From an uncultured Caryophanales bacterium (GTDB lineage: Bacteria; Bacillota_I; Bacilli_A; RF39; UBA660), in NCBI GenBank assembly GCA_946410555.1, contig CAMKAT010000009.1:1-40390 (forward strand): 40,390 nt of DNA, in the 5' to 3' direction. Each line of letters begins with the position of its first letter. Within the stretch, counting starts at the first letter, position 1. The notes beneath the pieces are model-generated. The model was not told the DNA's origin, searched no databases, and was given only the letters and a program-made list of their open reading frames with translations. Below, one piece after another: positions 8,879 to 18,200 of this stretch. Both the position numbers and the translations under genes were made by a program.

Positions 8879-11398
8879 TTATTGAATAGTAAGATTTGGA
8901 TATGAGTCTTCTAATTTATTTTTGAAGTCTGTATTTCCAGTGATTACTGTTAAAGATTCAGTAGTTGTTGAAAAAATAATGTCAATTGAATAATTCTCAT
9001 CAAATGTAGTAAATTTAGATAAATCAAGGGTACCTACCTTACTTACACCAGTAAACATTTGATTCATTTTCTTAACTTTTATTGGTTCCCAAGTTGAAAT
9101 GTTTAAAGTAGTTAATTCATAGTTATGATAGAATGTACCACTAAAATCTTGAACTGATGAAACATTTAATCCAGTTAAATCTAACGTTTTAATATTTTCA
9201 CAATTATAGAAAGTATAAGTCATTCCATGACCAATAATCCTTGCATCCCAACCAGTAAAGTTTACTGTCTCAAGTTCAGTATCACCTGAGAATGTTGAAT
9301 ATAAGTATCTAACCTTTTTAGAAGTTAGATTAGATAAATCTATTGATTTTATTTTCTTATTAGCCGCAAACATTTGAGATAAATTAAATATCTTATTAGA
9401 TTTAACATTTGTAAAATCATAACTTTCTACATTAGTTAATCCTTTAAATAAACATTCACAGTTTGCTGGTAAGTTAATATAACCATCTGCACCAATAACT
9501 AAATCATACATACCCTCTCTACTTGAAGGAACTAAATAACCTATGATTGTATTATCTTGAATTTTAGATAAATCCCAACTAACAATTGCATTACTAGGTA
9601 CATTCTTATCATTTTTAAATGATACAGATAATATTTTCTCTCTATATTCATTACTACGATAATATAGGCCATCAATTGTTGTACTACTATTTTCTGTCAT
9701 TAAGAAATTAGTTTGAGTATAATCATGTCTTAATATTCTTTTTAAGTATTTAGCTACTTCTCTTAATTTAGAATCAGGTAAAGATTCATCCCATTTTAAG
9801 TTTTTACTTATATCTACAAAGTTATAAGACCACCAACCTGAATCTAATGCAAATATCATATTACTTAATTTATGTTTATTTAAGAATTTAGCAAAGTAAA
9901 TAGCATGTGCTTCATCTATGTAGTCTCCTCTTGGTGTTCCACCATCAACTGCTGACCATTCAGTTACAAATATAGGAAGTCCTGCATTAAGTGCGGTTTC
10001 AATCGCTTTAATAAAGTTTTCAGTAATATCACCAGAATAAATATGACTTGTATACATAATATTAGTTAAATTAACTTCATTACCAATAACTTTATCAGGT
10101 TCTTTATCCCAATTTTGTGTTGCAACTAAACATACAGCATCAGGTGCTTTTTCTCTAATAATTGGAACTATTCTTTCAGCATATTCTTTAATAACACTCC
10201 ATGGTACTTCAGGTTCATTCCATATTTCATATAAAATATGTGGATCATTTTCATAAATATTAGTTATTCTTCTAAAGAAGTAAGTAGCAGAACTTTCTTG
10301 TGGTGGATTATAATCAGACCCTCCTGGATTCCAATTAAGTATTACATACATATCATTTGCAATTGCATTATTAATTGCAACTTTTAATTCTTCAAAATAA
10401 GTTTCGTATTCTTCACTTGTGGTATCCCAAAATTTACCACCAACAAATATTCTAATACCATTAACACCCCAAGTATTAAGTGTATTAAATGTCTTTAATG
10501 AATGACACTCACGTGGGATTGGTGTTGGTTGTGTTGGAAGTAGTGTTGCTAGATTAACACCGGTCATTTGAAATTCTTCATTATATTCATTTAATAGTTT
10601 AGATCCAGTTACATGAAGTCTTCCATTATTAGAAAAATATCTATCATTAGTAGTATCACAATATTCTTCATCAAGTACTTTAACTTCGCCACTAACTGCA
10701 CTCTTTTTATAACACTTATTATCTTTATTAATAGCTAGTTCTACTTTTCCTTCCCTTGTTATTACTACTTGATCATTATCATTATGAGTTACATTAAGTT
10801 CATTTATTAAATTAGTTCCTAACTTATTAGAAGTATTACTCCTATAATAGCTATTAGCTTTTTCTACGATATTATCTACATCAATCATATTAGAATCATA
10901 TGAAGTAAATGCGCTTTTACCACGATAATAGTTATATAGTTTAGCTACATCACCAAGCGATATATTTTTATTTCCTGTAAGTTTTCCACTTTCTATTCTT
11001 TCTTCATTTAAAGTTTGTTTTGATTTATAAACATTATAAAGAAGTGATATATCACTAAGTTGGATTTTTCCATCTCCGGTGATGTCTCCTAGTAATATGA
11101 TTTCATATGTAGTATTATTAGCTATTACTTTTGAGCCATTACTTATATAATCACCATTTTTTAATTCTTCATTATTACTATTAAGAACTTTTATTTCAGA
11201 AGTACTTTCTATGTTTGAAAGTAGTTCTTCTACTCTATAGTTATAAGTAGTTGGAACTGCATAGATTTTATTATTTTTTATTTCATAAGTACTAGATGTA
11301 ATATCGTTATTTAGAGCATATGAAAACTTGATTGCTATAAGTAAAACAACCATATTAAATAAAAACAAAGCTATAACTATTTTATTTAGTTTTTTCAT
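8879..11398 (-). CDS. Secreted GH5 glycoside hydrolase with dockerin-like module and BspA-type repeats (paralogue)
   Basis: The 839-residue protein has the same plan as its downstream neighbour: signal anchor (1-29), shared module and dockerin-like repeats (about 102-160), GH5 domain (about 255-565), and DUF285/BspA repeats to the end. The expected acid/base is E395 (YEIWNEP) and the nucleophile E480 (IFVTEW), the more classical form of the motif. The first ~230 residues are identical to the neighbour apart from one Lys/Arg change, while the catalytic and repeat parts are clearly diverged. This suggests gene conversion or domain shuffling onto one secretion/docking module. No cohesin partner is encoded in the window. 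Confidence 0.9.
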   Translation of the reverse strand: MKKLNKIVIALFLFNMVVLLIAIKFSYALNNDITSSTYEIKNNKIYAVPTTYNYRVEELLSNIESTSEIKVLNSNNEELKNGDYISNGSKVIANNTTYEIILLGDITGDGKIQLSDISLLYNVYKSKQTLNEERIESGKLTGNKNISLGDVAKLYNYYRGKSAFTSYDSNMIDVDNIVEKANSYYRSNTSNKLGTNLINELNVTHNDNDQVVITREGKVELAINKDNKCYKKSAVSGEVKVLDEEYCDTTNDRYFSNNGRLHVTGSKLLNEYNEEFQMTGVNLATLLPTQPTPIPRECHSLKTFNTLNTWGVNGIRIFVGGKFWDTTSEEYETYFEELKVAINNAIANDMYVILNWNPGGSDYNPPQESSATYFFRRITNIYENDPHILYEIWNEPEVPWSVIKEYAERIVPIIREKAPDAVCLVATQNWDKEPDKVIGNEVNLTNIMYTSHIYSGDITENFIKAIETALNAGLPIFVTEWSAVDGGTPRGDYIDEAHAIYFAKFLNKHKLSNMIFALDSGWWSYNFVDISKNLKWDESLPDSKLREVAKYLKRILRHDYTQTNFLMTENSSTTIDGLYYRSNEYREKILSVSFKNDKNVPSNAIVSWDLSKIQDNTIIGYLVPSSREGMYDLVIGADGYINLPANCECLFKGLTNVESYDFTNVKSNKIFNLSQMFAANKKIKSIDLSNLTSKKVRYLYSTFSGDTELETVNFTGWDARIIGHGMTYTFYNCENIKTLDLTGLNVSSVQDFSGTFYHNYELTTLNISTWEPIKVKKMNQMFTGVSKVGTLDLSKFTTFDENYSIDIIFSTTTESLTVITGNTDFKNKLEDSYPNLTIQ

Positions 11399-11452
11399 AT
11401 ACTGTCCTCTATTATATTATAGCATAAAAAAGACTAGATTACTCTAGCTTTT
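10698..11452 (-). repeat. Direct repeat, copy 2 (promoter plus 5' module of GH5 paralogue)
   Basis: Near-identical to 8121-8876 and in the same orientation. It carries the terminator-promoter unit and the first ~230 codons of the upstream GH5 gene. Confidence 0.9.
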
Positions 11453-11454
11453 AT
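11426..11454 (-). terminator. Terminator of the 12.8-11.5 kb operon
   Basis: AGCTAGAGT/ACTCTAG-like arms with six T on the minus strand, five bases after the stop at 11459. It is followed at once by the TGCTATAAT promoter of the GH5 gene. Confidence 0.8.
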
Positions 11455-11458
11455 TACA

Positions 11459-12154
11459 TTAACGTCTATGACTATTAATAAGATCATCTATTTTCTTTTC
11501 TCTTAACTTTTGTAAATATGTACCAAATTTACCATGAAGATTGCCTGTAATATTATTAGCAGAACACTTAGATACTCTTTTTACAGATGAACCATTTCTT
11601 TCATACTTTTTATATGAAGATTGAGTGATAGTAAACATCTCATAAGCTTCGCCATAGTTAAACATATAATCTACGATTTCTTTTTGTTCTTGGTTAATAA
11701 CTAATTCATTATTTTCTTTCATTTCTTTATACTTTTTAAGTTGATTTAAAATATGCGTAAAATATGCTTCGCTTTCACCTTTTACTCTCGCAGGAACATA
11801 AAATGTTATTACTCTTCCTGCACTATAGTCATAATCAACCAATGCTTTTATTTGATTTTTTGTTGTTGGAACTGATGCAAGAAAATAAGCAAAGTCTTCT
11901 TCATCATAATCTCTTTCAAATCTAAAAGAAATATAACCTGTTTCCATACTTCTAGTTATAATATCTCTTTCTTCAGGATGACCTTTACAAGAAGCAAGTG
12001 TAACTATATTATTAACGATACAATATTTGATTAATTCTGTTAGAGCCTTAGATCCCTCACCAAAAAGTTCTGCATATTTATCAGCTTCTTCGACTGGAAT
12101 TTCATCAGTAAATGTTTTACCAAATTCATAATTATCTAATACTTCATTATTCAT
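11459..12154 (-). CDS. Hypothetical cytosolic protein, 231 residues
   Basis: I do not recognise the family. The protein has an acidic first half with a CKGHPEERD stretch (about residue 55) and an RFERDYDEEDFAYFL segment, and a basic C-terminus rich in Lys/Arg (RNGSSVKRVSKCS). No signal peptide or membrane helix is visible. It lies four bases after the membrane-protein gene and is probably translationally coupled to it, so the two may act together. Confidence 0.65.
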   Translation of the reverse strand: MNNEVLDNYEFGKTFTDEIPVEEADKYAELFGEGSKALTELIKYCIVNNIVTLASCKGHPEERDIITRSMETGYISFRFERDYDEEDFAYFLASVPTTKNQIKALVDYDYSAGRVITFYVPARVKGESEAYFTHILNQLKKYKEMKENNELVINQEQKEIVDYMFNYGEAYEMFTITQSSYKKYERNGSSVKRVSKCSANNITGNLHGKFGTYLQKLREKKIDDLINSHRR

Positions 12155-12158
12155 ATAA

Positions 12159-12854
12159 TCAAATCCTATTGTAATTATAACATAATTTTTTATTTAATCT
12201 CCAAATAGCTAAAGATAAACAAAATGTTATACCTAACATCAAAGGAACAACTAATAATGTATTTAGTAATCCTTTTTGAGCAAAAGCATACCAATCATTT
12301 CTCATAGTTATTCCATCTTTCATAGTTACTAAAAGATTAGCTGAATAATAGATTTCATAAAGAAAAGTTGGTAATAATCCATAAAAAACATGTTTAAATT
12401 TTATAATGTCAGTTTTTTCAAAAATAACAAAATTTAATATACTAATAACTGGTATTATTAGATGAAAGAATAAATAACTATTTCTTATTAATCCTAAGTG
12501 TCCACCCCTAGCCATGAATCCAAAGATGAAAAACACTACAAAGAATGTTAAGCTTACTGCTACTGTAGCAACCATTTTTAAAATATAAAAATTTAGTGAA
12601 ATATCTTTTTTTCTTCCCTTTAAAACTTGATATTCCCTATTCGCAAAAACAAATGAAACAATTCCCATAAATACACTAGCTTGAACAGTGTAATAACTAT
12701 ATATTGGTACTTCAAATAATTCAGGATATGGTTCATATCCTTTCATAAATTGAAATCCTGTGATGCACATAATTATAGTATTAACTGTCAAAACAGATAA
12801 TATAATATTAATAATAAAAGATATAAACATTTTTTTATTTTTCTTTTTACTCAC
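12159..12854 (-). CDS. Hypothetical polytopic membrane protein, 231 residues
   Basis: About six hydrophobic helices follow a Lys-rich start (MSKKKNKKMF). I cannot assign a family. The start is GTG at 12854, supported by GAGGTG upstream and an extended -10 (TGCTATAAT at 12873-12881). It is the first gene of a two-gene operon. The 5' end of a second, dead copy of this gene is preserved at 6203-6302, so the family was once multicopy here. Confidence 0.65.
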   Translation of the reverse strand: MSKKKNKKMFISFIINIILSVLTVNTIIMCITGFQFMKGYEPYPELFEVPIYSYYTVQASVFMGIVSFVFANREYQVLKGRKKDISLNFYILKMVATVAVSLTFFVVFFIFGFMARGGHLGLIRNSYLFFHLIIPVISILNFVIFEKTDIIKFKHVFYGLLPTFLYEIYYSANLLVTMKDGITMRNDWYAFAQKGLLNTLLVVPLMLGITFCLSLAIWRLNKKLCYNYNRI

Positions 12855-12872
12855 TACCTACACCTCTAACTC

Positions 12873-12881
12873 ATTATAGCA
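12873..12881 (-). promoter_or_regulatory. Extended -10 promoter of the hypothetical operon
   Basis: TGCTATAAT on the minus strand, about 20 bases before the GTG start, with no good -35. The same extended form recurs before many genes in the window. Confidence 0.6.
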
Positions 12882-12929
12882 AAATAAAATAGGTTCTATC
12901 CAAGGTTTAAAATTTATATTTTTTAATTC

Positions 12930-13024
12930 TTTAATACGTGTAAAATATGATGTATAATGTGATTTTTTACACATGTTAAAAAGTAAATTTTACATATAAA
13001 ATGTATAATTAAATTATAAATGAG
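12930..13024 (+). promoter_or_regulatory. Leader of the plus-strand TasA-like gene, rich in GTGTAAAA/TTTTACAC half-sites
   Basis: The region has TTTACA (12989-12994) 17 bases before AATTAT. Upstream, GTGTAAAA and TTTTACAC face each other around an AT core, and similar half-sites recur to 13000. A repressor or activator site is plausible; the regulator is unknown. Confidence 0.4.
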
Positions 13025-13033
13025 GTGACAACT

Positions 13034-13630
13034 GTGATTAAGACAAAATTAAAAGTATTAATCGTATTTGTAATTTTTGCTTTTGCTCTATCAATAGTAA
13101 GTAACACTTATTCAAGATATGTTGCTGCTGCTGAAGAAAACATCGATATAGCACTTGCAAATTGGCAAATACTTCTTAATAATGAAGATATTACAAGTTC
13201 TTCTTCATCAGTTGGTTTAATAAATCCTGTTATACTTGAAAATGAAAATGTTGCAAGCAATAAACTTGCTCCTTCTTCAAGAGGATACTTTGATATCGAT
13301 ATAGATGCAAGTTCTGTTGAACTATCATTCAACTATAATATAAAGTTAGATAAAAATGAAATATTAGATGATTTATTTATTACAAAATATCAAATAATTA
13401 AAGATGAAAATGAAGAATCAGATTATATTGATATAGTTAACAATGAAATTAATGGTACAATTAATTACTCTAAAGACGAAATAATTAAACCATTTAAAAT
13501 AAGAGTATTCTTTGAATGGTTCGATGATGAAAACAATAATTCTAATGATGAAAATGATACAGAAATCATTAAGAATAATGAATCTCTAAAGATTAATGCT
13601 AGTATTAAATTTACTCAAAAAATAGAATAA
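13034..13630 (+). CDS. TasA/camelysin-like secreted protein, 198 residues
   Basis: This is the only plus-strand gene of the surface locus. A hydrophobic signal segment (about 6-25) is followed by NTYSRYVAAA, the Y-x-x-Y/F pattern seen at the mature N-terminus of TasA/camelysin-like proteins cleaved by SipW-type peptidases. The body is beta-rich (ALANWQILLN, SSRGYFDIDI) with a long acidic Asn/Asp/Glu linker near the C-terminus. I choose the GTG at 13034 because GAGGTGA lies five bases upstream; the GTG at 13025 is part of that binding site. It runs convergently to the rest of the locus and probably encodes an independently regulated fibre subunit. Confidence 0.75.
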   Translation: MIKTKLKVLIVFVIFAFALSIVSNTYSRYVAAAEENIDIALANWQILLNNEDITSSSSSVGLINPVILENENVASNKLAPSSRGYFDIDIDASSVELSFNYNIKLDKNEILDDLFITKYQIIKDENEESDYIDIVNNEINGTINYSKDEIIKPFKIRVFFEWFDDENNNSNDENDTEIIKNNESLKINASIKFTQKIE

Positions 13631-13654
13631 GTGATTAAATCACTTATTTTTTTA
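13627..13654 (+). terminator. Plus-strand terminator of TasA-like gene
   Basis: AATAAGTGATT/AATCACTTATT arms followed by seven T, overlapping the stop codon. Confidence 0.85.
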
Positions 13655-13660
13655 TCTAAT

Positions 13661-13688
13661 AAAAAAAATCAGACTTTATTAGTCTGAT
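13661..13688 (-). terminator. Minus-strand terminator ending the signal peptidase/AAA+ operon
   Basis: ATCAGACT and AGTCTGAT arms followed by eight T on the minus strand. It sits back to back with the plus-strand terminator, separating two convergent units. Confidence 0.88.
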
Positions 13689-14911
13689 ATTATATTTGAT
13701 TTTTGAGCAATTATTACAGGAATTATATTACATGTAGAATTACTACTTTCACCATATATTTTAGATTTATTATTATCGCTTGTATAAGCGTATCCTGATG
13801 TATTGTTATATTTAGTACTAGTCCATATACAATTATCATTATTAAATAATTTATATTTATTATCATAACTAATATATCCGTTTGTCTTACCTACCTTAGC
13901 AAGTATATTATCCGCTCTAGAACCATATTTTACTGTTCCTAAAATTGCATCAGATATATTAGGAGTCATAATAAGAGTTGAATTAATATCTTTTGATATA
14001 ACTTTTAATATATCTTTAGCTTCAAGTTCACGTACACTTGCATTCCATGAACTAGTACTTTCATCAAGTAAACTCTTATAGTCATTAAATGATCCTTGTA
14101 AATTAAAACTACTTATATCTGGTAAAAGAGATACATTTTTATCCCCGATTAAATTATCAGAATCAATTACATATGTTTTTAAACATGATTCACTTAATGA
14201 ATTACAAATCATATTATTTTTAACATCAAATAACACTTGCTTACCATATTCAAAGTCATAATCATGATCATCAACATCATCAGTTACTTGTTGTGCTGAT
14301 ACATCAAAACCTATTTTGATCGAAGGTTCTTTTATGTAATTAGAATCTTTCTTTTTCTTTTCTTCTTGTTTTTTTTCAAATTGATAAGCTTTAGATCCCC
14401 ACGCACTATCAAGTTTGTCATCCCCAGAGTCAAGTGGCCAAGAAACAGTAACAATAAATTCTGCATCTGTTTCTTTAGCATTAAGTCTTGTTTTACTTAA
14501 AGTTGCATTTATATGAAATGGATAATCATGGGATAATGCATCTTCGATTCTATCACTCGTATAATCATCACTTAAAACATAATAATCTTTGTTGTCATCT
14601 AAAATACGTGCATAATCAATTGTATATTTTAATTTAGCATCAGAGTCTCCTAAATTCTTAATAGTTATTACTTCACTTAATGGTTCCATGCCTGGATAAA
14701 GATCTGATAAAGAAATAACTATATCGTTAGAAACTACTTCGTTATTCTTTTCAAATTCAATATACCAAGCTTTTACACCTACCTCTGTTTTAACATCAAC
14801 AAGCCCACTGTAAGCAAACCACGCAAAACTTACTGATATAAACGAAACAACTGCAAACACTATCGAGACTAAATTCAATTTTAGATAAACTTTATGTCTT
14901 TTCTTAAACAT
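13679..14911 (-). CDS. TasA-like surface protein with extended C-terminal domain, 410 residues
   Basis: An N-terminal anchor (about 13-31) leads into SFAWFAYSG. It is followed by a beta-sandwich segment with LYPGMEPLSEVITIKN, the usual start of TasA-like strands, ending near residue 210. A charged KKQEEKKKKD linker separates parts of it. The C-terminal ~150 residues are a second domain ending TCNIIPVIIAQKSNI, resembling the tail of secreted proteins that end in a 'P-V-I-x-L-K-S' strand. AAAGGGATGA precedes the start. It is the last gene of the operon with the SipW peptidase immediately upstream, so it is a likely peptidase substrate. Confidence 0.75.
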   Translation of the reverse strand: MFKKRHKVYLKLNLVSIVFAVVSFISVSFAWFAYSGLVDVKTEVGVKAWYIEFEKNNEVVSNDIVISLSDLYPGMEPLSEVITIKNLGDSDAKLKYTIDYARILDDNKDYYVLSDDYTSDRIEDALSHDYPFHINATLSKTRLNAKETDAEFIVTVSWPLDSGDDKLDSAWGSKAYQFEKKQEEKKKKDSNYIKEPSIKIGFDVSAQQVTDDVDDHDYDFEYGKQVLFDVKNNMICNSLSESCLKTYVIDSDNLIGDKNVSLLPDISSFNLQGSFNDYKSLLDESTSSWNASVRELEAKDILKVISKDINSTLIMTPNISDAILGTVKYGSRADNILAKVGKTNGYISYDNKYKLFNNDNCIWTSTKYNNTSGYAYTSDNNKSKIYGESSNSTCNIIPVIIAQKSNIISD

Positions 14912-14941
14912 AAAATCATCCCTTTCGTTTATATAAATCTC

Positions 14942-15514
14942 TTACTTATCTTTTCTTTTTTCTTCTTCTTTTTCTATTAATGAATAAATAAATTCAGAAC
15001 CAATTATATATAATAATGGAAGTATAATAAATACGAATAATCCTACATTAGTACCTACCACTTTATATATAAATGATAAACTTTTTACCTTATATTTAAC
15101 TACTCCATATAATTGATTTTCAGATACAACTGGATCTTCAACTAAACAGCTTTCACAAATACCTTTAGTGTGGAAGTAGTATTTACCTGCATCATCTTTT
15201 TCAATATCAATTACTTGATGAGTAACTATTTTACCTTTAACATCTCTTTTTTCTCCAAGGTAACTAACTACATCACCTACTTTTATATCTTTAGGATCTG
15301 TTTCTACTGATATAAGTACATCACCAATTTTATATTTAGGCTCCATACTACCTGATATAACAGTAAATATTCTAAAATTAAATAATGATATTTCATTCTT
15401 ACTAAATTTTTGTAAACATACCATAAAAATAAATAATATAATCATAAGCATAAATATTCCTTTGATTATACCTGCTATTATTCTTACTACTTTATTGTTT
15501 AATATATTTTTCAT
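14942..15514 (-). CDS. SipW-type signal peptidase I
   Basis: The 190-residue protein has a transmembrane helix at about 12-34, the catalytic serine S56 in ISGSMEPKY, H99 in IVTHQ replacing the lysine of ordinary bacterial enzymes, and D127 in the VEDPVV region. A second helix lies near the C-terminus, before a basic KEEEKRKDK tail. The Ser-His arrangement is that of endoplasmic-reticulum/SipW-type peptidases, which in Bacillus mature the fibre protein TasA. The usual GDAN box is altered to KGICESC, with a pair of cysteines. An AGGAGG overlaps the stop codon of the upstream DUF2357 gene, indicating coupling. Confidence 0.92.
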   Translation of the reverse strand: MKNILNNKVVRIIAGIIKGIFMLMIILFIFMVCLQKFSKNEISLFNFRIFTVISGSMEPKYKIGDVLISVETDPKDIKVGDVVSYLGEKRDVKGKIVTHQVIDIEKDDAGKYYFHTKGICESCLVEDPVVSENQLYGVVKYKVKSLSFIYKVVGTNVGLFVFIILPLLYIIGSEFIYSLIEKEEEKRKDK

Positions 15515-15523
15515 TAAAACCTC

Positions 15524-16657
15524 CTATAGACTTTTATAAGCTTTTTCTAAATAATCGTTAATTTCAGATTTAAATTTTTTCTTAATATCTTCTATTCCTG
15601 CAAGTCTAGATTCTTGTTCAATCTTAACTTGATTTAAAAGAATACTTAATAACTCTTCTTCACTTATGTCTTTACCATTTATTTTAAGTAAATTAAGAAC
15701 TCTTTGAATCATATCTGCAAGAAGAATAATTGAATAGTTATTAATCTTTTCTTTTTCTTCTCTTTTTCTTTTAGATACAGAATCCATTACAAAATAATCT
15801 ATTAAGAATGAATTATCTAAAAGCGATTTTAAAGCATCATTTCCCTCACTTACTAGTGCTTCTTTATCTTTTTCATCTAAATTGAAACCATAATTTCTAA
15901 TATATTCCCACATTTGTACAGATAATTGAAAATTAGGATTTTTAAGAATAATATTAGTAGGTTTAACTGGTGGTTTGATAAATGTAACATGTAGTTTATC
16001 TAATTCTTTAAACATATCACTTTTAAACCAACTGTTAATAAATTCTTTGATAGCTTTAATTCTTTCTAATTGTTTATTGATAAGATTATCTATATTTTTA
16101 TCTTTACTACTGTTATCTTTTTGTTCTGAAGTAATCTTAAGTTCAATATTTATTTTTTCTCCATCTTCGATAGACTCTGCTTTATATTCTAAAGATTTAT
16201 TATTACCTAAGATAATATTTTTAAGTTCGTCTTCTCTTTCGAAGATGAATCTTTGTAAATCATGAATAAAAGTATAAAGAAATCTATTTTCATAAATATT
16301 AAATGTTTCTTCATTTCTTACTTCTAATATTTTAGATGGTCTTATATCTCCAGTTTCTTCATCCATATCATTTATATAATTTGAATGTTTAGCTAAATCT
16401 TTAACACTTTCAGAAGTAATCTTTTTTGCTCTTTCGATAGTTGAGACTACTTCTTCTTTTACAAGTGTTAATTTTGGGTGTCTTACAATTTGATCAATAA
16501 ATGGACAAGCTTCTTCGATTTTATCTAGCCATTCAAAGTTAAGAGAATCACAAGAATTATTCATTGTGTAATACATTTCGGATGTAGTATTCTTAACAAA
16601 AGACTCTTTTCTTTTAACAAGAGAATCATCAATAGAAATTAATTTTTTCTTGCCCAT
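15524..16657 (-). CDS. DUF2357-family partner of McrB-like ATPase, no evident nuclease domain
   Basis: The 377-residue cytosolic helical protein carries NEETFNIYENRFLYTF (about 132-147), the characteristic E-x-F-x-x-x-E-N-R-F motif of DUF2357 proteins, which occur beside McrB-like AAA+ ATPases. The second half is helical with an RKREEKEK segment and ends without a recognisable PD-(D/E)xK nuclease core, unlike McrC-type subunits. It lies 13 bases after the AAA+ gene and 9 bases before a signal peptidase gene. The setting argues against a plain restriction system and for an adaptor or substrate-recognition role at the membrane. That role is inference; the family call rests on the motif and the neighbour. 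Confidence 0.72.
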   Translation of the reverse strand: MGKKKLISIDDSLVKRKESFVKNTTSEMYYTMNNSCDSLNFEWLDKIEEACPFIDQIVRHPKLTLVKEEVVSTIERAKKITSESVKDLAKHSNYINDMDEETGDIRPSKILEVRNEETFNIYENRFLYTFIHDLQRFIFEREDELKNIILGNNKSLEYKAESIEDGEKINIELKITSEQKDNSSKDKNIDNLINKQLERIKAIKEFINSWFKSDMFKELDKLHVTFIKPPVKPTNIILKNPNFQLSVQMWEYIRNYGFNLDEKDKEALVSEGNDALKSLLDNSFLIDYFVMDSVSKRKREEKEKINNYSIILLADMIQRVLNLLKINGKDISEEELLSILLNQVKIEQESRLAGIEDIKKKFKSEINDYLEKAYKSL

Positions 16658-16670
16658 TATTAATCACTCC

Positions 16671-18197
16671 CTATAGATTCTTTTTAGTATTTTCTAGGTA
16701 TTCAATACATTCTTTCATTGTACCTTTACCATAGTTTTTATTTAAATAAGAAATAAATGGATCAATTTCATCTCTTAAGAATGAAACACTTAATTGATCA
16801 AATTTTCTTAATATTTTTTTAGCAACAAAATAATCTATTGCTTCAACTTCTTTTCCACCAGTTGCTACATATACTGATGTAAATACGTTTAATTGTTTCA
16901 TAATACGATTACCAAAAGCAATTCTAAAATGTTTAATAATATAATCATCAAGTTCTTTTACTTGTTTTAATCCTTTATCTGATAAAGGATATTTTTCTTT
17001 TGCTTCATCAAATAAAGATTCTAAGTAACTTGCATTAATATCAATTGCTTCTTGTTCTCTACATTTGAAAGGATCTACCTTTATATTAATATCTATTGGC
17101 ATAGCACGGTCATATACCTTATCAGTTACCATGAATGTTGATTCATCGTTATTGATTGTACCTATATACCAAAGGTTACCTGGAAGTCTTAGTTTACCAT
17201 TAACTAACTTTTTAGGATCTTTAGGCCAAGCAGATGGAACTAAATCAACAAGCCACTCATTTCTATCTGGCATTTCTAGAATTGATAAAAGGTCAGCAAA
17301 ATAATATTCAACACGTGCTAAGTTCATTTCATCTAGAATAATTGTATGAACATCATCATCAAAACCTGATGTATATATTTCACCTAAAGCTTTAGTTTCA
17401 TTAAACTTTTTAGTAAATTCATTAACATATCCTAAGAAGTCTGATTTATCTCTCCATGATGGTTCAACTGAAGATACACATGAATCTTGTTTAACAAACT
17501 TACCCCAAGCATATGCAAGAGATGTTTTACCTGTACCAGAGATACCTTGTAAAATAATTAACTTACCACAAGCAAGACCTGCAAAGAATGGTCTTAGAAT
17601 AATTGGATCATAGTATAGTTTTAATTGAGATGCAGCAAAGCATCTGAAGTCTTCAATTAGTCCATCTAAAGTATAATTATTATCATATTTCTTAGGAACA
17701 AAGTTAGCATATTTCTTATCAATCATTGTAAGTTTAGGGAAACGAACATCTGCTGGTCCATCTTCTTCACTTTCTTCTTCGGAAGAAATTGAAGCTTTAC
17801 TCTTATCATCAGGATTAATACCTAATTGACTTACTTTCATAGCCATTAGTTCGTCTTTTTCCTTCATTAGTTTAGCTACTTTATCATTTAAATTTGAAAT
17901 TTCTTCAACAAGATCTTCTTTATTCATTGAACTATAATTTCTAGTAACTTTATTTTTTATCTTACGAATAATTAAAAATACTATTAGTCCTACAAGAAGA
18001 ACAAGTATAAATACTGAAATCCATACCAATACCCATTCACCTTTATTAAAACTACCTTTATATGAATCAATTACTTTGGAATAATCATTTATACTTGCAA
18101 TACGAACCATTCCATTTTTTACACCTTTTAGGATATCTCCTACACCATCAAAAAATATAGAAATAAATTCATAAAAAAATCTGAAAAAAGTGTTCAT
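16671..18197 (-). CDS. Membrane-anchored McrB-like AAA+ ATPase
   Basis: The 508 residues comprise an amphipathic N-terminus, one transmembrane helix at about 54-78, a coiled coil (about 88-120), an acidic linker (about 138-150), and an AAA+ domain from about 170. Walker A is GISGTGKT (218-225) and Walker B is IILDEMN with D289/E290, continuing LARVEYYFADLLS. The sensor-1 region is YIGTINNDES, followed by DKVYDRAMPIDI. These are the marks of the McrB/MoxR-like group that pairs with DUF2357 proteins. The ATPase domain faces the cytosol. The gene starts four bases after the signal peptidase fusion stops (GGGGTG as binding site) and is followed by the DUF2357 gene. A remodelling motor at the inner face of the surface-fibre export site is my inference. 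Confidence 0.88.
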   Translation of the reverse strand: MNTFFRFFYEFISIFFDGVGDILKGVKNGMVRIASINDYSKVIDSYKGSFNKGEWVLVWISVFILVLLVGLIVFLIIRKIKNKVTRNYSSMNKEDLVEEISNLNDKVAKLMKEKDELMAMKVSQLGINPDDKSKASISSEEESEEDGPADVRFPKLTMIDKKYANFVPKKYDNNYTLDGLIEDFRCFAASQLKLYYDPIILRPFFAGLACGKLIILQGISGTGKTSLAYAWGKFVKQDSCVSSVEPSWRDKSDFLGYVNEFTKKFNETKALGEIYTSGFDDDVHTIILDEMNLARVEYYFADLLSILEMPDRNEWLVDLVPSAWPKDPKKLVNGKLRLPGNLWYIGTINNDESTFMVTDKVYDRAMPIDINIKVDPFKCREQEAIDINASYLESLFDEAKEKYPLSDKGLKQVKELDDYIIKHFRIAFGNRIMKQLNVFTSVYVATGGKEVEAIDYFVAKKILRKFDQLSVSFLRDEIDPFISYLNKNYGKGTMKECIEYLENTKKNL

Positions 18198-18200
18198 ATA

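Noticed and set aside
13108-13332. Minus-strand reading frame opposite the plus-strand TasA-like gene
   Set aside because: No ribosome site, and the plus-strand frame has a signal segment and a terminator, so the minus frame is a shadow.
15524-18197. A McrBC-type restriction system
   Set aside because: The ATPase is membrane-anchored, no nuclease core is seen in the partner, and no methylase or other defence gene is adjacent. It remains possible that defence is a side role.
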